Origin: Gaoshiqia hydrogeniformans
Lineage (GTDB): Bacteria; Bacteroidota; Bacteroidia; Bacteroidales; Prolixibacteraceae
Assembly: GCF_049347105.1 (NCBI RefSeq)
Contig: NZ_CP186334.1
Span: 1,550,001-1,614,000 of the forward strand
Direction of reading: 5' to 3'
Length of the DNA stretch: 64,000 bases
Below the pieces are notes generated by a model. It was given only the letters and a program-made list of their open reading frames with translations. It did no database searches and had not been told where the DNA came from. Positions 1-8,212 of the stretch are shown piece after piece. The number at the start of each line of letters is the position of its first letter. Within the stretch, counting starts at the first letter, position 1. The position numbers and the translations under genes are program-made.

Positions 1-767
1 ACCGTGTCGCCCACAGGCAGGCGGTAACCCCGGTGGTCGCGGTCGTCGGCAATCTGGTTATACATTTCATTCTTGCCCGGGTTCATTTTGAGCAGCCATT
101 CCAGCCCCCAGCGGGCTTCATCCAGGATATCCGGAAGACCATTACTTCCGGGCAGGCCGTTGGCCTGAAATTGGTCTCCAAAAACCTCCGCATTCCGTTC
201 CCAGGCAAACAGCATCTGGTAAACGGCATTGGCCGAAGTGGTTACATACTGAAGGTAATCGCTGGCATCGTGCCAACCTCCCGTCACATCGATCCGCTCG
301 CCCGATCGGGTCGGGTGATCAACGATGATGCCGTCGTGCAGGTGGCAGGAATCATTCAGAAACGGATTAAACCCGCAACGCTGCTGACGCATATAATGCA
401 GCGGAAAATCAGCCGTCCCTTCATACACATCCCAGGCAATCCGGAATGAAGGCGAAACGGCGTCTCCGAGTTGAAGATAAAAACCTCCGGATTCGCTGAA
501 AGATGAAAAATCGAGCCGGTAAGCCGTTTGCATACCCCAAACCGAGGCATCGCTTTTTTCGGACAAGGCTTCAAATACCTTTTCTCCCGAAAGACAATTC
601 ACCAATTGAAAATGCCCGGCCGGTACCCGTTCGCTGCTCAGGAAAACCGCTACCTTTTGAGCATCGGGAAAGTACCCCAGCTGGTTAACCCGGATGACCC
701 CGGAGGCAAAGAGATGATAAGGACAAAAAAGAATAAACAACATGAGTGCCCGGCAAATCATAAGCAT
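1..767 (-). CDS. Glycoside hydrolase family 9 protein, N-terminal part (runs off the window)
   Basis: Reading the minus strand from 767 gives an open frame that continues past base 1, so only about 255 N-terminal residues are visible. It starts with a hydrophobic signal peptide (about residues 1-22). Next comes an immunoglobulin-like CelD-N-type domain opening with IRVNQLGYFPDAQK, then the start of a GH9 (alpha/alpha)6 barrel with DVTGGWHDASDY and LPDILDEARWGLEWLLKM. GH9 enzymes are inverting hydrolases of beta-1,4-glucans or chito-oligomers; the aspartates of the WHDASD motif belong to the catalytic base region, while the acid lies in the missing C-terminus. In-frame ATGs at 767, 761 and 743 could each be the start; 767 gives the most natural signal peptide. 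Substrate cannot be told from this fragment. Confidence 0.88.
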   Translation of the reverse strand, partial: MLMICRALMLFILFCPYHLFASGVIRVNQLGYFPDAQKVAVFLSSERVPAGHFQLVNCLSGEKVFEALSEKSDASVWGMQTAYRLDFSSFSESGGFYLQLGDAVSPSFRIAWDVYEGTADFPLHYMRQQRCGFNPFLNDSCHLHDGIIVDHPTRSGERIDVTGGWHDASDYLQYVTTSANAVYQMLFAWERNAEVFGDQFQANGLPGSNGLPDILDEARWGLEWLLKMNPGKNEMYNQIADDRDHRGYRLPVGDT

Positions 768-822
768 TAAATTTAGTTGAATGACAGGAACGGTTTAGGC
801 AGATCTCGATTCCGCTTACCGC

Positions 823-854
823 CAAAGTTAAATGATTAAAATTATAAAAACAAA
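823..854 (-). promoter_or_regulatory. Bacteroidota-type promoter for the GH9 gene
   Basis: On the minus strand TTTG (854-851) is followed after 20 bases by TAACTTTG (830-823), an exact match to the Bacteroidota -33/-7 pattern TTTG-N19-21-TAnnTTTG. Transcription would begin near 817 and give a leader of about 50 bases before the start at 767. Seen by eye only. Confidence 0.6.
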
Positions 855-871
855 ACTTGTAATACATCTTA

Positions 872-910
872 TAAGTTTGCTGATTTCTGAAATAAAATTA
901 TTTATCTTTG
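872..910 (+). promoter_or_regulatory. Candidate -7 boxes before the MurK-like kinase
   Basis: Two exact TAnnTTTG boxes stand in this AT-rich gap: TAAGTTTG at 872-879 and TATCTTTG at 903-910. The second ends four bases before the ATG at 915, an arrangement that would give a nearly leaderless transcript. Neither has an ideal -33 element (TTTG at 876-879 lies 23 bases before the second box). Confidence 0.4.
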
Positions 911-914
911 CCCC

Positions 915-1760
915 ATGAAGAGATTAATTGCAGACAGTGGTTCCACAAAGGCGGACTGGAGGCTGATCGGTCATACCAATGAAGTCAGCTCTTTCCAGAC
1001 GAGGGGAATGAACCCTTTTTTTCGCACCAGCGATGATATTTTCCAGGAATTGCAGGAAAAGATTTTCCCGGAGACCGGCGGTGATGTGGATGAGATCTTC
1101 TTCTACGGCGCAGGCGTGGTGGATCAGGAAAAAGGGAATGTGCTGAAAGAAGCGTTTACCCGTTTGTTTCCCCGCGCCAGGGTTGAAACCCATTCGGATG
1201 TTCTTGGCGCTTCGCGGGCCTTGTTTGGCCGGGAAGCCGGAATTGCCTGTATTCTGGGAACCGGATCGAATGCCTGTTTTTACGATGGAATACACATTAC
1301 GAAAAAAGTACCGCCACTGGGTTTTATTCTTGGCGACGAATGCAGCGGAGCCGCATTAGGGAAAAAACTGCTTGGCGATTATTTTAAACAGGTGATGCCT
1401 CCGGCAATACGCCTTCTGTTTGAGCAGGAATTTTCTCCTGTTCAGACTGACGTTCTCAACCGGGTTTACCGGACAGAACGTCCCAATAAATATCTTGCCG
1501 GCTTTGCCCCCTTTCTTTCGGCACAGCTGCACGAACCTTACTGTTTGAACATGGTCGAAGAAAGTTTCCGTGAGTTTTTCGAACGTAATGTACTCAGGCT
1601 GCCTGAAATAACCGGTTATCCCATCGGGTTTGCCGGCTCGGTAGCCTACCATTTCAGGGACATCATTATTTCGCAGACGGAGGCCTACGGGTTTAGCCAT
1701 CCAATCATATTAAAGGAACCAATTGCCGGTTTAACGGCATACCATAAAAGTCAACATTAA
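915..1760 (+). CDS. BadF/BadG-family sugar kinase, probable N-acetylmuramate/N-acetylglucosamine kinase
   Basis: 281 residues of the BcrAD/BadFG ATPase fold (ASKHA superfamily). Residues 4-14 carry the phosphate-1 loop (ADSGSTKADW), residues 115-120 the phosphate-2 loop (GTGSNA), and residues 136-152 the family motif GFILGDECSGAALGKKL. Members phosphorylate amino sugars; in Tannerella forsythia the MurNAc kinase MurK of this family sits beside MurQ. Here murQ starts 11 bases after this stop, so a role in making MurNAc-6-phosphate (or GlcNAc-6-phosphate) for cell-wall recycling is the best inference. No MurT-like sugar transporter is adjacent. A glucosamine kinase activity is the alternative. 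Confidence 0.85.
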   Translation: MKRLIADSGSTKADWRLIGHTNEVSSFQTRGMNPFFRTSDDIFQELQEKIFPETGGDVDEIFFYGAGVVDQEKGNVLKEAFTRLFPRARVETHSDVLGASRALFGREAGIACILGTGSNACFYDGIHITKKVPPLGFILGDECSGAALGKKLLGDYFKQVMPPAIRLLFEQEFSPVQTDVLNRVYRTERPNKYLAGFAPFLSAQLHEPYCLNMVEESFREFFERNVLRLPEITGYPIGFAGSVAYHFRDIIISQTEAYGFSHPIILKEPIAGLTAYHKSQH

Positions 1761-1771
1761 GTCACATCCAC

Positions 1772-2593
1772 ATGATCCTGACAAATATTACAGAAGCAGA
1801 TTCATTGTACAACAACCTGGAGGAGATGTCGGTCAGGCAGTTGCTTGAAAACATCCACGAGGAAGATAAAAAGATCCTGCCGGCTGTTCACCGGACAATC
1901 CCTCAGATTGAAATGCTCGTTGAACGGGTTTTCGAACGCATGGAGAAAGGCGGCCGGTTGTTCTATATCGGGGCCGGCACGAGCGGCCGTCTGGGAATAC
2001 TCGATGCTTCTGAAATTCCGCCGACCTATGGCGTGGGCTACGATCTGGTGATCGGTTTGATTGCCGGCGGAGATAACGCCATCCGTAAGGCGGTTGAATC
2101 GGCTGAAGACGACGAAGAGTTGGGATGGCAGGAGTTACAAAGGTTCCAGGTGACAGAGCTGGACACGGTGATTGGTATTGCTGCATCGGGACGGACTCCC
2201 TATGTAATCGGTACAGTTAAACGGGCCCGCGGGCATGGTATGCTCACCGGTTGTATCTGCAACAACCCGAATACCGAGTTGGCCAGCTGCGTGGATGTAG
2301 CGATTGAAGCGATTGTCGGTCCTGAATTTGTTTCGGGAAGCACCCGGATGAAGGCCGGCACTTCGCAGAAGATGATCCTGAACATGATTACCACTTCCCT
2401 GATGATCAAACTGGGACGTGTGAAAGGAAATAAAATGGTGAATATGCAGCTCACCAACCAAAAACTTATCCTGCGGGGCACCAGGATGATCATGGAAGAA
2501 CTGGGATACGACGAAGCGAAAGCTCACCGCCTGCTGCTTTTGCACGGGTCGGTGAATAAGGTGCTCCACGCCGCGCGAAATGAAAAAGAGTAG
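1772..2593 (+). CDS. murQ: N-acetylmuramic acid 6-phosphate etherase
   Basis: 273 residues with a SIS domain. MurQ cleaves the lactyl ether of MurNAc-6-phosphate to GlcNAc-6-phosphate and D-lactate in the cytoplasm. The signature at residues 65-87 (IGAGTSGRLGILDASE then IPPTYG) is complete, with the putative acid/base Glu81. The second glutamate sits in AVESAEDDE (about residue 112), and GPEFVSGSTRMKAGTSQK forms the second sugar-phosphate loop. The protein is somewhat shorter than the usual ~300 residues because the helical C-terminal tail is short. It forms an operon with the kinase upstream (11-base gap). Identification is firm. Confidence 0.95.
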   Translation: MILTNITEADSLYNNLEEMSVRQLLENIHEEDKKILPAVHRTIPQIEMLVERVFERMEKGGRLFYIGAGTSGRLGILDASEIPPTYGVGYDLVIGLIAGGDNAIRKAVESAEDDEELGWQELQRFQVTELDTVIGIAASGRTPYVIGTVKRARGHGMLTGCICNNPNTELASCVDVAIEAIVGPEFVSGSTRMKAGTSQKMILNMITTSLMIKLGRVKGNKMVNMQLTNQKLILRGTRMIMEELGYDEAKAHRLLLLHGSVNKVLHAARNEKE

Positions 2594-2631
2594 GGTGCAC
2601 AAGCCGCCAAAGATCAGGTAAACGGATAACG

Positions 2632-2653
2632 GAAAAACCGGCCGACTGCCGGT
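2632..2653 (-). terminator. Rho-independent terminator of the gntR-deoC-mazG-dtd operon
   Basis: On the minus strand ACCGGC (2653-2648), a 5-base loop and GCCGGT (2642-2637) form a GC-rich stem followed at once by a run of T. It lies just after the gntR stop and between the two convergent operons. Confidence 0.7.
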
Positions 2654-2663
2654 GACCAGCCCG

Positions 2664-3398
2664 CTAGGTATTTCTCAGGAACTTATTGTACACCTGCATG
2701 TTCCGGTCCAGGTGGGCCTGCATTTTATCGTAGGCGCGTTCGGCATCCCGTTCACGAATGGCGTTGACGATTTCTTTATGATACCCCAGGGTAATTTCCT
2801 TCTCTCCCTCAATATTGGCATAAATATAGTTTCTCATGCGCGGTAACAAATTGTGCACCGGTTCCATCGTGACAATCACGAACGGATTGCCTGTTGCACG
2901 GGCTACTGCTAGGTGAAACCGGTTATCGATGTCAGATTCCAGCTGGGTATTGTCCGGGTCGCATTTCGAAAATTCAACCAGGTTGGCTTCCAGTCCTTTC
3001 AAATCTTCTTCGGTACGGTTTTGGGCGGCCATTTTGGCAATCTCCGGTTCAAAGGCAAGGCGCAACTCAATAATCTGGCTGATCAGGTTCACATCAAACT
3101 TTAAGTCGTAATATAAATTCAATGAATCAATAGCATCTTTCATATTGATTTTGGTGACCACCATGCCGCTTCCTTTTTTTATCTGGATCAGTCCGCGGGC
3201 GCTAAGCCGGCGTAAGGCTTCGCGAAGAGCGGTCCGGCTCACGGCAAACATTTCGCACAATTCCCGTTCTGACGGTAATTTTGATCCGATCGGAAGCTTT
3301 TTTTCGCGGATAGCACGCTCGATATTCCGTTCGATCTTCTGGCTCAGGGTTTGAGTGGTACCAATCTTCTTAAAGATGTCATTCATTGAATTTTCCAT
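2664..3398 (-). CDS. FadR-subfamily GntR transcriptional regulator
   Basis: 244 residues. The N-terminus is a winged helix-turn-helix (about residues 20-80) with the GntR signature KLPSERELCEMFAVSRTALR and wing motif RGLIQIKKGSGMVV. The C-terminal ~140 residues form the all-helical FCD ligand-binding domain, with conserved residues in RLAFEPEIAKMAA and DNRFHLAVARATGN that usually hold a metal and a small organic acid. It is the last gene of the dtd-mazG-deoC-gntR operon, 19 bases after deoC. The effector is unknown; sugar acids, amino acids and carboxylates are typical for FCD regulators. A link to the convergent murK-murQ pair is possible but unsupported. Confidence 0.88.
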   Translation of the reverse strand: MENSMNDIFKKIGTTQTLSQKIERNIERAIREKKLPIGSKLPSERELCEMFAVSRTALREALRRLSARGLIQIKKGSGMVVTKINMKDAIDSLNLYYDLKFDVNLISQIIELRLAFEPEIAKMAAQNRTEEDLKGLEANLVEFSKCDPDNTQLESDIDNRFHLAVARATGNPFVIVTMEPVHNLLPRMRNYIYANIEGEKEITLGYHKEIVNAIRERDAERAYDKMQAHLDRNMQVYNKFLRNT

Positions 3399-3417
3399 GT
3401 ACGGTCCTCTATATCAG

Positions 3418-4245
3418 TTAAAAATATTTCACTTCCTCGGCCCAGAATTCACTGAGCAGGTTGTTGGCCAAACGGCTGGCCCCGATCCGGAACAATTCGG
3501 GCGACAACCATTCCTCGCCCAGGATTTCTTTCACAATCGTGAGGTATAAGATGGCTTCCTGGCTTGCCGAGATTCCTCCGGCCGGTTTAAAACCAACTTT
3601 CTTCCCGGTTTTCATCCAGAATTCTTTGATGGCATGGCACATCACAATCGCTGCTTCGGGAGTGGCCGCCGGGTTGGTCTTCCCGGTAGAGGTTTTGATG
3701 AAATCGGCTCCCGATTCCATCGATAACATAGCGGCATGATGAATTTTCTCGGGTTCTGCCAGCACGCCGCTTTCGAGGATGACCTTGAGGTGGGCGTCGC
3801 CAATCGCTTCTTTAACCGTGGCAATCTCTTCCCGGCAAATAAGTTTGTTCCCGTCGAGAAAAGCCCATAACGGAAGGACCATGTCGATCTCGTCGGCGCC
3901 TAGGTCAACAGCCATGCGCGCTTCTTTCACTTTCATTTCAATAAAGGTCATCGACGCCGGAAAACCTCCTGCTACCGAGGCAATCTTCACCTGCTCGACG
4001 GTTAAAGTCTCCTTGGCCGTGAAGACCATATTCGGGTACACACAAATGGCTGCCACATTGGGAAGTGTCGGATAGTCATTCGCAAAATCGTTTACCCGCT
4101 CAGTAAAGGCTTTCACCTGGCTGATCGTGTCGGTTGAATTCAGGGTAGTCAGATCGATGCATGAAAATGCCAGTTGCTGCATATCCCTCGTCTTGTTCAA
4201 TTCGGCCTTTGCTCTTATCGCTGCCAACTCTGCCTGGATTGTCAT
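3418..4245 (-). CDS. deoC: Deoxyribose-phosphate aldolase
   Basis: 275 residues, a TIM-barrel class I aldolase that splits 2-deoxyribose-5-phosphate into acetaldehyde and glyceraldehyde-3-phosphate in nucleoside salvage. The Schiff-base lysine is Lys184 in GADFIKTSTGK. The second lysine is Lys220 in VGFKPAGGIS, and the proton-relay aspartate is Asp121 in DEIDMVLP. It starts 6 bases after the MazG-like gene, so the two are surely co-transcribed. The pairing of a nucleotide pyrophosphohydrolase with DeoC suggests nucleotide clean-up and salvage. Confidence 0.96.
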   Translation of the reverse strand: MTIQAELAAIRAKAELNKTRDMQQLAFSCIDLTTLNSTDTISQVKAFTERVNDFANDYPTLPNVAAICVYPNMVFTAKETLTVEQVKIASVAGGFPASMTFIEMKVKEARMAVDLGADEIDMVLPLWAFLDGNKLICREEIATVKEAIGDAHLKVILESGVLAEPEKIHHAAMLSMESGADFIKTSTGKTNPAATPEAAIVMCHAIKEFWMKTGKKVGFKPAGGISASQEAILYLTIVKEILGEEWLSPELFRIGASRLANNLLSEFWAEEVKYF

Positions 4246-4251
4246 AGCTTT

Positions 4252-4602
4252 CTATTTTAGTTTCGCGTTATTCTGATGCCGGTCTTTGTCCCGGTTTGTT
4301 TTCTTTTCCATGTTTTTCAGGAATGCTTCATTTAAATCGACGCCTGTTTGGTTGGCCAGGCAGATGAGCACCCAAAGCACATCGGCCATTTCATCAGCCA
4401 GATCTTTCCCTTCATCCGACTTTTTGAATGACTGGTCCCCGTACTTCCGGGCCATCAATCGCGCCAGTTCGCCCACCTCTTCAGTCAGTACAGCCAGGTT
4501 GGTGAGCTCGCTAAAATAGCGAACGCCGATGGTTTTTATCCAGTTATCCACCATTCGTTGAGCCTGTGGGAGAGAAACAGGTAGATTTTCAGTCTGTTTC
4601 AT
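4252..4602 (-). CDS. MazG-like nucleotide pyrophosphohydrolase
   Basis: 116 residues of the all-alpha NTP pyrophosphohydrolase superfamily. The metal-binding pattern ExxE...ExxD is visible as EVGE (residues 42-45) and EMAD (71-74). These small single-domain enzymes hydrolyse (d)NTPs, often non-canonical ones, to NMP and pyrophosphate. It is the second gene of the operon, 61 bases after dtd and 6 bases before deoC. The exact nucleotide preference cannot be read from the sequence. Confidence 0.88.
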   Translation of the reverse strand: MKQTENLPVSLPQAQRMVDNWIKTIGVRYFSELTNLAVLTEEVGELARLMARKYGDQSFKKSDEGKDLADEMADVLWVLICLANQTGVDLNEAFLKNMEKKTNRDKDRHQNNAKLK

Positions 4603-4663
4603 TTGTAAAATAGTTATGTCCTGTATTTTATACGAAGTTACGGAATTCAGGTTAAGCAGAATA

Positions 4664-5119
4664 CTAAAACTCTTTATTCTTTGTGTCGATGATGATTGTT
4701 ACCGGCCCGTCGTTGACCAAAGCCACTTTCATATCCGCCCCGAATTCGCCGCTTCCGGCCTCTTTCCCGAGTTTTGCGGAAAGTTCCCGGATAAATTGCT
4801 CATACAGGGGTACCGCGTAATCGGGTTTTGAAGCCCGGATATAGGAAGGACGGTTGCCTTTTTTGGTACTGGCGTGCAAGGTAAACTGGCTAATCACCAG
4901 GGCTTCGCCCCCTGCCTCAATCACCGATCGGTTCATCACGCCTTCATCGTCGTTAAAAATACGCAACTGACTGATTTTTTTTACCAGCCAGTCAATGTCT
5001 TCCTCAGTATCGGCGTCTTCAATGCCAAGCAAAATCAACAATCCCCCGGCAATCGCCGATTTCACTTGCCGGTTGATGGTTACCGATGCCTGAGCTACTC
5101 GTTGAATAACTACCCTCAT
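4664..5119 (-). CDS. dtd: D-aminoacyl-tRNA deacylase
   Basis: 151 residues, the usual length. Dtd removes D-amino acids (and mischarged glycine) from tRNA. The two active-site motifs are present: SQFTL at residues 77-81 and the Gly-cisPro region NDGPVT at 136-141, along with KKGNRPSYIRA near 86-96. It is the first gene of a four-gene minus-strand operon. A -7 box stands about 105 bases upstream. Confidence 0.96.
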   Translation of the reverse strand: MRVVIQRVAQASVTINRQVKSAIAGGLLILLGIEDADTEEDIDWLVKKISQLRIFNDDEGVMNRSVIEAGGEALVISQFTLHASTKKGNRPSYIRASKPDYAVPLYEQFIRELSAKLGKEAGSGEFGADMKVALVNDGPVTIIIDTKNKEF

Positions 5120-5224
5120 ATCTGTTTCTTTTTAAAGCTACCGGGCAAACAAGCTGCCTTTGCTGTGTTTCAAAAAACGCCGTTGCGGGCATTCAGCCGC
5201 CGGGAGTTTGTAAATGAACACGTG

Positions 5225-5232
5225 CAAAGATA
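5225..5232 (-). promoter_or_regulatory. Candidate -7 box for the dtd operon
   Basis: TATCTTTG on the minus strand matches TAnnTTTG exactly. No well-spaced TTTG -33 element was found (nearest TTTG is 15 bases upstream), so this is tentative. Confidence 0.35.
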
Positions 5233-5520
5233 ACGATTCATCAAAAGCAAAGCACCTTCGGTTAAAACGGGTGTACGACAGATTTCATGAAATCCCAAAA
5301 TATTTGTTCAGCACCCGTGAACGACTTTTGATCCCGTCTCAGGTAAGTTGGCGATAAAAAATTGAATTTGTCATACATCCGCCGGAACGATCCGTGAGGT
5401 CATAGCCTGAACGATTATGCCATCGCTTTTTCATTTGGGTTAAAGCGCGAATGTTTTCAGCGTAAATTTTCCCGATTAGGCGGAATTCGGTAAATTCGCA
5501 TCAAATTAAAACGAAAGAGC
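5233..5520. other. Intergenic region with nested inverted repeats before ribE
   Basis: The whole gap between the divergent dtd and ribE genes is about 400 bases and holds no convincing gene. ACGGGTG (5267-5273) pairs with CACCCGT (5312-5318), and inside lies the perfect palindrome GATTTCATGAAATC (5281-5294). A near-consensus -7 box TAAATTCG stands at 5491-5498, about 22 bases before the ribE ATG. I looked for an FMN riboswitch before ribE and did not find its conserved elements. Confidence 0.4.
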
Positions 5521-6129
5521 ATGTTTTCAGGAATTGTTGAAGAATACGGCGTGGTGAAAGCCATTGAGCGGGAACAGGAAAATTATCATTTTACCCTGAC
5601 CTGTTCATTTGTTGACGAATTGAAGATTGACCAGAGTTTGTCGCACAACGGGGTTTGCCTGACGGTGGTCAACATTGACAGGGAAGCCAAAACCTACGTG
5701 GTAACCGCGATTAAAGAAACCATCCTGAAGTCGAACCTGGGCTACCTGGAAGTGGGATCGAAAGTAAACCTGGAGCGCAGCATGATGATGAACGGCCGCC
5801 TGGACGGGCACATTGTGCAGGGACATGTCGACCAGACTGCCGTATGTAAAAAAGTGGAAGAAGCCGATGGAAGCTGGTATTTCACTTTCGAATACGAATT
5901 CGACCAGGCCAAAGCGCAGCAAGGCTACATGACGGTGGAAAAAGGATCGGTTACCGTAAACGGCGTCAGCCTGACGGTGGTTAACTCGAAAAACAATTCA
6001 TTCCAGGTGGCGATTATCCCTTATACTTACCAGGCCACAAACTTCCACACCTTTCAGGAAGGCTCGGTGGTGAACCTGGAATTCGACATTATCGGGAAGT
6101 ACCTGAGTAAACTGGCCAGCTTTAAATAG
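5521..6129 (+). CDS. ribE: Riboflavin synthase, alpha subunit
   Basis: 202 residues made of two lumazine-binding beta-barrels (about 1-95 and 98-190). It joins two 6,7-dimethyl-8-ribityllumazine molecules to give riboflavin. Motifs are MFSGIVEEYG at the N-terminus, LSHNGVCLTVV in the first barrel and KGSVTVNGVSLTVV in the second; GRLDGHIVQGHVD links them. It stands alone, away from other rib genes, and ends 14 bases from the convergent Usp gene. Confidence 0.96.
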   Translation: MFSGIVEEYGVVKAIEREQENYHFTLTCSFVDELKIDQSLSHNGVCLTVVNIDREAKTYVVTAIKETILKSNLGYLEVGSKVNLERSMMMNGRLDGHIVQGHVDQTAVCKKVEEADGSWYFTFEYEFDQAKAQQGYMTVEKGSVTVNGVSLTVVNSKNNSFQVAIIPYTYQATNFHTFQEGSVVNLEFDIIGKYLSKLASFK

Positions 6130-6143
6130 CTTAGTTAACTGAC

Positions 6144-7244
6144 TTACGAGTGAAATACCAATAAAGGTGTTTTCACGTGAAAGACCATCTTGCGGGCAAT
6201 GCTCGGGTTAAAAATCCGGGTGATCATGTTCCGCTTGTGGGTTGTCAGCGAGAGAATATCAATCTCGTGTTTGTCAATGTATTCTTCCAACTCGGTTAAA
6301 ATATCATCTCCGTGGATGATGGTAAAATCAAAGCGGGAGTCGGGGTAGTTTTGCTTGAGAATCTGGCTCATGCTTTCGAGCCGGGCTTCGTTCCATTCTT
6401 TTTCGTCGGCCCGGCCAATATGCAGGCACGAAATCTGCACATCAAAGGGTTTCAGCAAGCCCAGCAGTTTGTTAATGGAAACAAAATCCTTCTCGTCAAA
6501 ATTGGTCGCGTACACCACCTTTTTCATGGAGGCCAGGTTTAGCAAGGAGGCTTTTTCGGGGATGACCAACACAGGGACATTCGACTTGTAAATCACGCCG
6601 GCCGTGGTGCTTCCCATAATATCCAGGTTTTCTTCCGACGGGCCTTTAATGCCCATTACAATCAGCCGCGGCGGATGTTTGTCGGCAAAATACAGGATAT
6701 CGTCTTCGGGGTATCCCATCTTGATCATATGTTCCGATTTGATGCTTTTCCAGTTGTTGGCCCCAATGTAATCGGTTAGTTTTTCCAGGAAGGTTTTAAA
6801 TTGTTTATTCGCCAGTTGTTCCTGTTCTTTTAAATGCTCGTATAAACCCGAGTTAAAGGCAACTACATCCGAATAAGGCATGGAAAAGAAATCGGGCTGC
6901 TGAATGACGTGGTAGAAAATGAGCTTCGATTTCAGCTTTTGGGCAATCTCAAAAGCCATCAGCGCTGCTTTAAAGGAATAGTTGGAAAAATCGACCGGGA
7001 CGAGAATGGTATTTTCTGATTTTTGCTTAATCCTGGTCACTTTTCCCAGCATCTGATCTAAAATCGGGTAGGCGTTTTTGATGTCCTTTTCATAAATACG
7101 GACTTTCACCCCCGTGGCCACGGCCCCCTGAATCAGGTTGATGTTTTCCAGGGTGCAGTCAATCCCTTCAGCTTCTAAAAGCGAACGTAAAATTTCAGCT
7201 TTTGAATAAGGTAACAGGGCGATGGTGATTAATTTATCTTCCAT
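6144..7244 (-). CDS. DUF2007-like domain fused to two universal stress protein domains
   Basis: 366 residues. Residues 1-68 resemble the small DUF2007/putative signal-transducing domain (LPYSKAEILRSLLEAEGI, then a beta strand and a helix ending at MLGK). Two Usp (HUP-fold) domains follow at about 78-225 and 233-366. The first keeps the ATP-binding signature G-2x-G-9x-G(S/T), seen as GIKG...MGSTTAGV. The second ends in LSLTTHKRNMITRIFNPSIA and lacks the GxxG part, so probably does not bind ATP. Tandem Usp proteins are common in Bacteroidota; the DUF2007 front end is less usual. Role is unknown beyond a likely stress or redox response. Confidence 0.8.
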   Translation of the reverse strand: MEDKLITIALLPYSKAEILRSLLEAEGIDCTLENINLIQGAVATGVKVRIYEKDIKNAYPILDQMLGKVTRIKQKSENTILVPVDFSNYSFKAALMAFEIAQKLKSKLIFYHVIQQPDFFSMPYSDVVAFNSGLYEHLKEQEQLANKQFKTFLEKLTDYIGANNWKSIKSEHMIKMGYPEDDILYFADKHPPRLIVMGIKGPSEENLDIMGSTTAGVIYKSNVPVLVIPEKASLLNLASMKKVVYATNFDEKDFVSINKLLGLLKPFDVQISCLHIGRADEKEWNEARLESMSQILKQNYPDSRFDFTIIHGDDILTELEEYIDKHEIDILSLTTHKRNMITRIFNPSIARKMVFHVKTPLLVFHS

Positions 7245-7440
7245 GACGGTATGTTTTAGAATGAACGGTATCTACCTGTTATTTCGAAAATGCGGGGAAT
7301 TTGGTTTCATGGAAGCTTATTTTTCTTTTGTGAAATGTTTTTTAAGTTATTTTGGTGGCCGAAAATGAACTGATTGTGAAAATAGCCGTTTAGGTATAGA
7401 AAGAAATTAACTTAAAATGGTTATCTTTTTTATTCGTGTA

Positions 7441-7448
7441 TAAATTTG
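7441..7448 (+). promoter_or_regulatory. Candidate -7 box for the pterin operon
   Basis: TAAATTTG matches TAnnTTTG exactly and lies 27 bases before the TTG start at 7476. No clear TTTG -33 is visible at the right distance. Confidence 0.4.
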
Positions 7449-7475
7449 TCGGCTTAAACTGAAAAACAAACCATC

Positions 7476-8195
7476 TTGGAAAAAACAGCATTAATAACGG
7501 GATCTGCTAAACGTATTGGCCGTGAAATGGCGCTCCACCTGGCTGAGCGTGGCTGGAACCTGGCTCTGCATTTTAACCAGTCGGGGAAAGACGCGGAAAA
7601 GTTACTGGCAGAACTTCAGAAAAAGTACGAGTTTCAAACCTTTGTGCTTTTCCAGTCGAACCTGCAAAACCCTTTTGCGGTGGAAGGGTTGATCCCCGAA
7701 GTGATCCGGATTTTCGGCGAGCTCAGCTTGTTAATTAACAATGCTTCCATTTTTGAGGAAGGAAAGATCACGCAAACCCATTTTGATCTGCTCGACCGCC
7801 AGATGATGATTAACTACCGCGCTCCGTTTTTATTGATCCGCGAGTTTGGCCGGCTGGTTGAATCGGGGCTGATCATCAACATGCTTGACACCCGCATTAC
7901 CAGCAGCAAATCGGACCATGCCGCGTACAGCCTGTCGAAAAAGGCGCTTTGGGAACTTACCAAAATGGCTGCCCTTGAATTTGCCCCCGAAATCCGGGTG
8001 AATGCCATTGCTCCGGGGGTGACGCTTCCTCCCGAAGATCAGGATGAGGCTTATTTGCTTAATCTGGCAAAACATATTCCGATGAAAAAACCGGCCGGGG
8101 TGGATCCTATTCTGAAAAGCCTGGATTATATTCTGGATAATGAACTCCTTACCGGGCAGTTGTTGTTCTGCGATGGAGGTGAGAATCTTGGATAA
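7476..8195 (+). CDS. Short-chain dehydrogenase, FolM/pteridine reductase-like
   Basis: 239 residues, Rossmann-fold SDR. The nucleotide loop reads TGSAKRIG (residues 8-15): an Arg replaces the usual Gly of TGxxxGxG, as in pteridine reductases (TGxxxRxG). NNAS and the catalytic AYSLSKKAL (Tyr and Lys of YxxxK) follow. With folB 17 bases downstream and folK after it, dihydromonapterin or dihydrofolate reduction is the best inference. The start is a TTG at 7476: it is the only start that keeps the first beta-strand (EKTALITG), since the next in-frame ATG would cut into the cofactor loop. Confidence 0.82.
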   Translation: MEKTALITGSAKRIGREMALHLAERGWNLALHFNQSGKDAEKLLAELQKKYEFQTFVLFQSNLQNPFAVEGLIPEVIRIFGELSLLINNASIFEEGKITQTHFDLLDRQMMINYRAPFLLIREFGRLVESGLIINMLDTRITSSKSDHAAYSLSKKALWELTKMAALEFAPEIRVNAIAPGVTLPPEDQDEAYLLNLAKHIPMKKPAGVDPILKSLDYILDNELLTGQLLFCDGGENLG

Positions 8196-8212
8196 ATTTT
8201 TTAAAAGAAAAG

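Noticed and set aside
5233..5520. FMN riboswitch before ribE
   Set aside because: The conserved FMN aptamer elements were not found in the leader.
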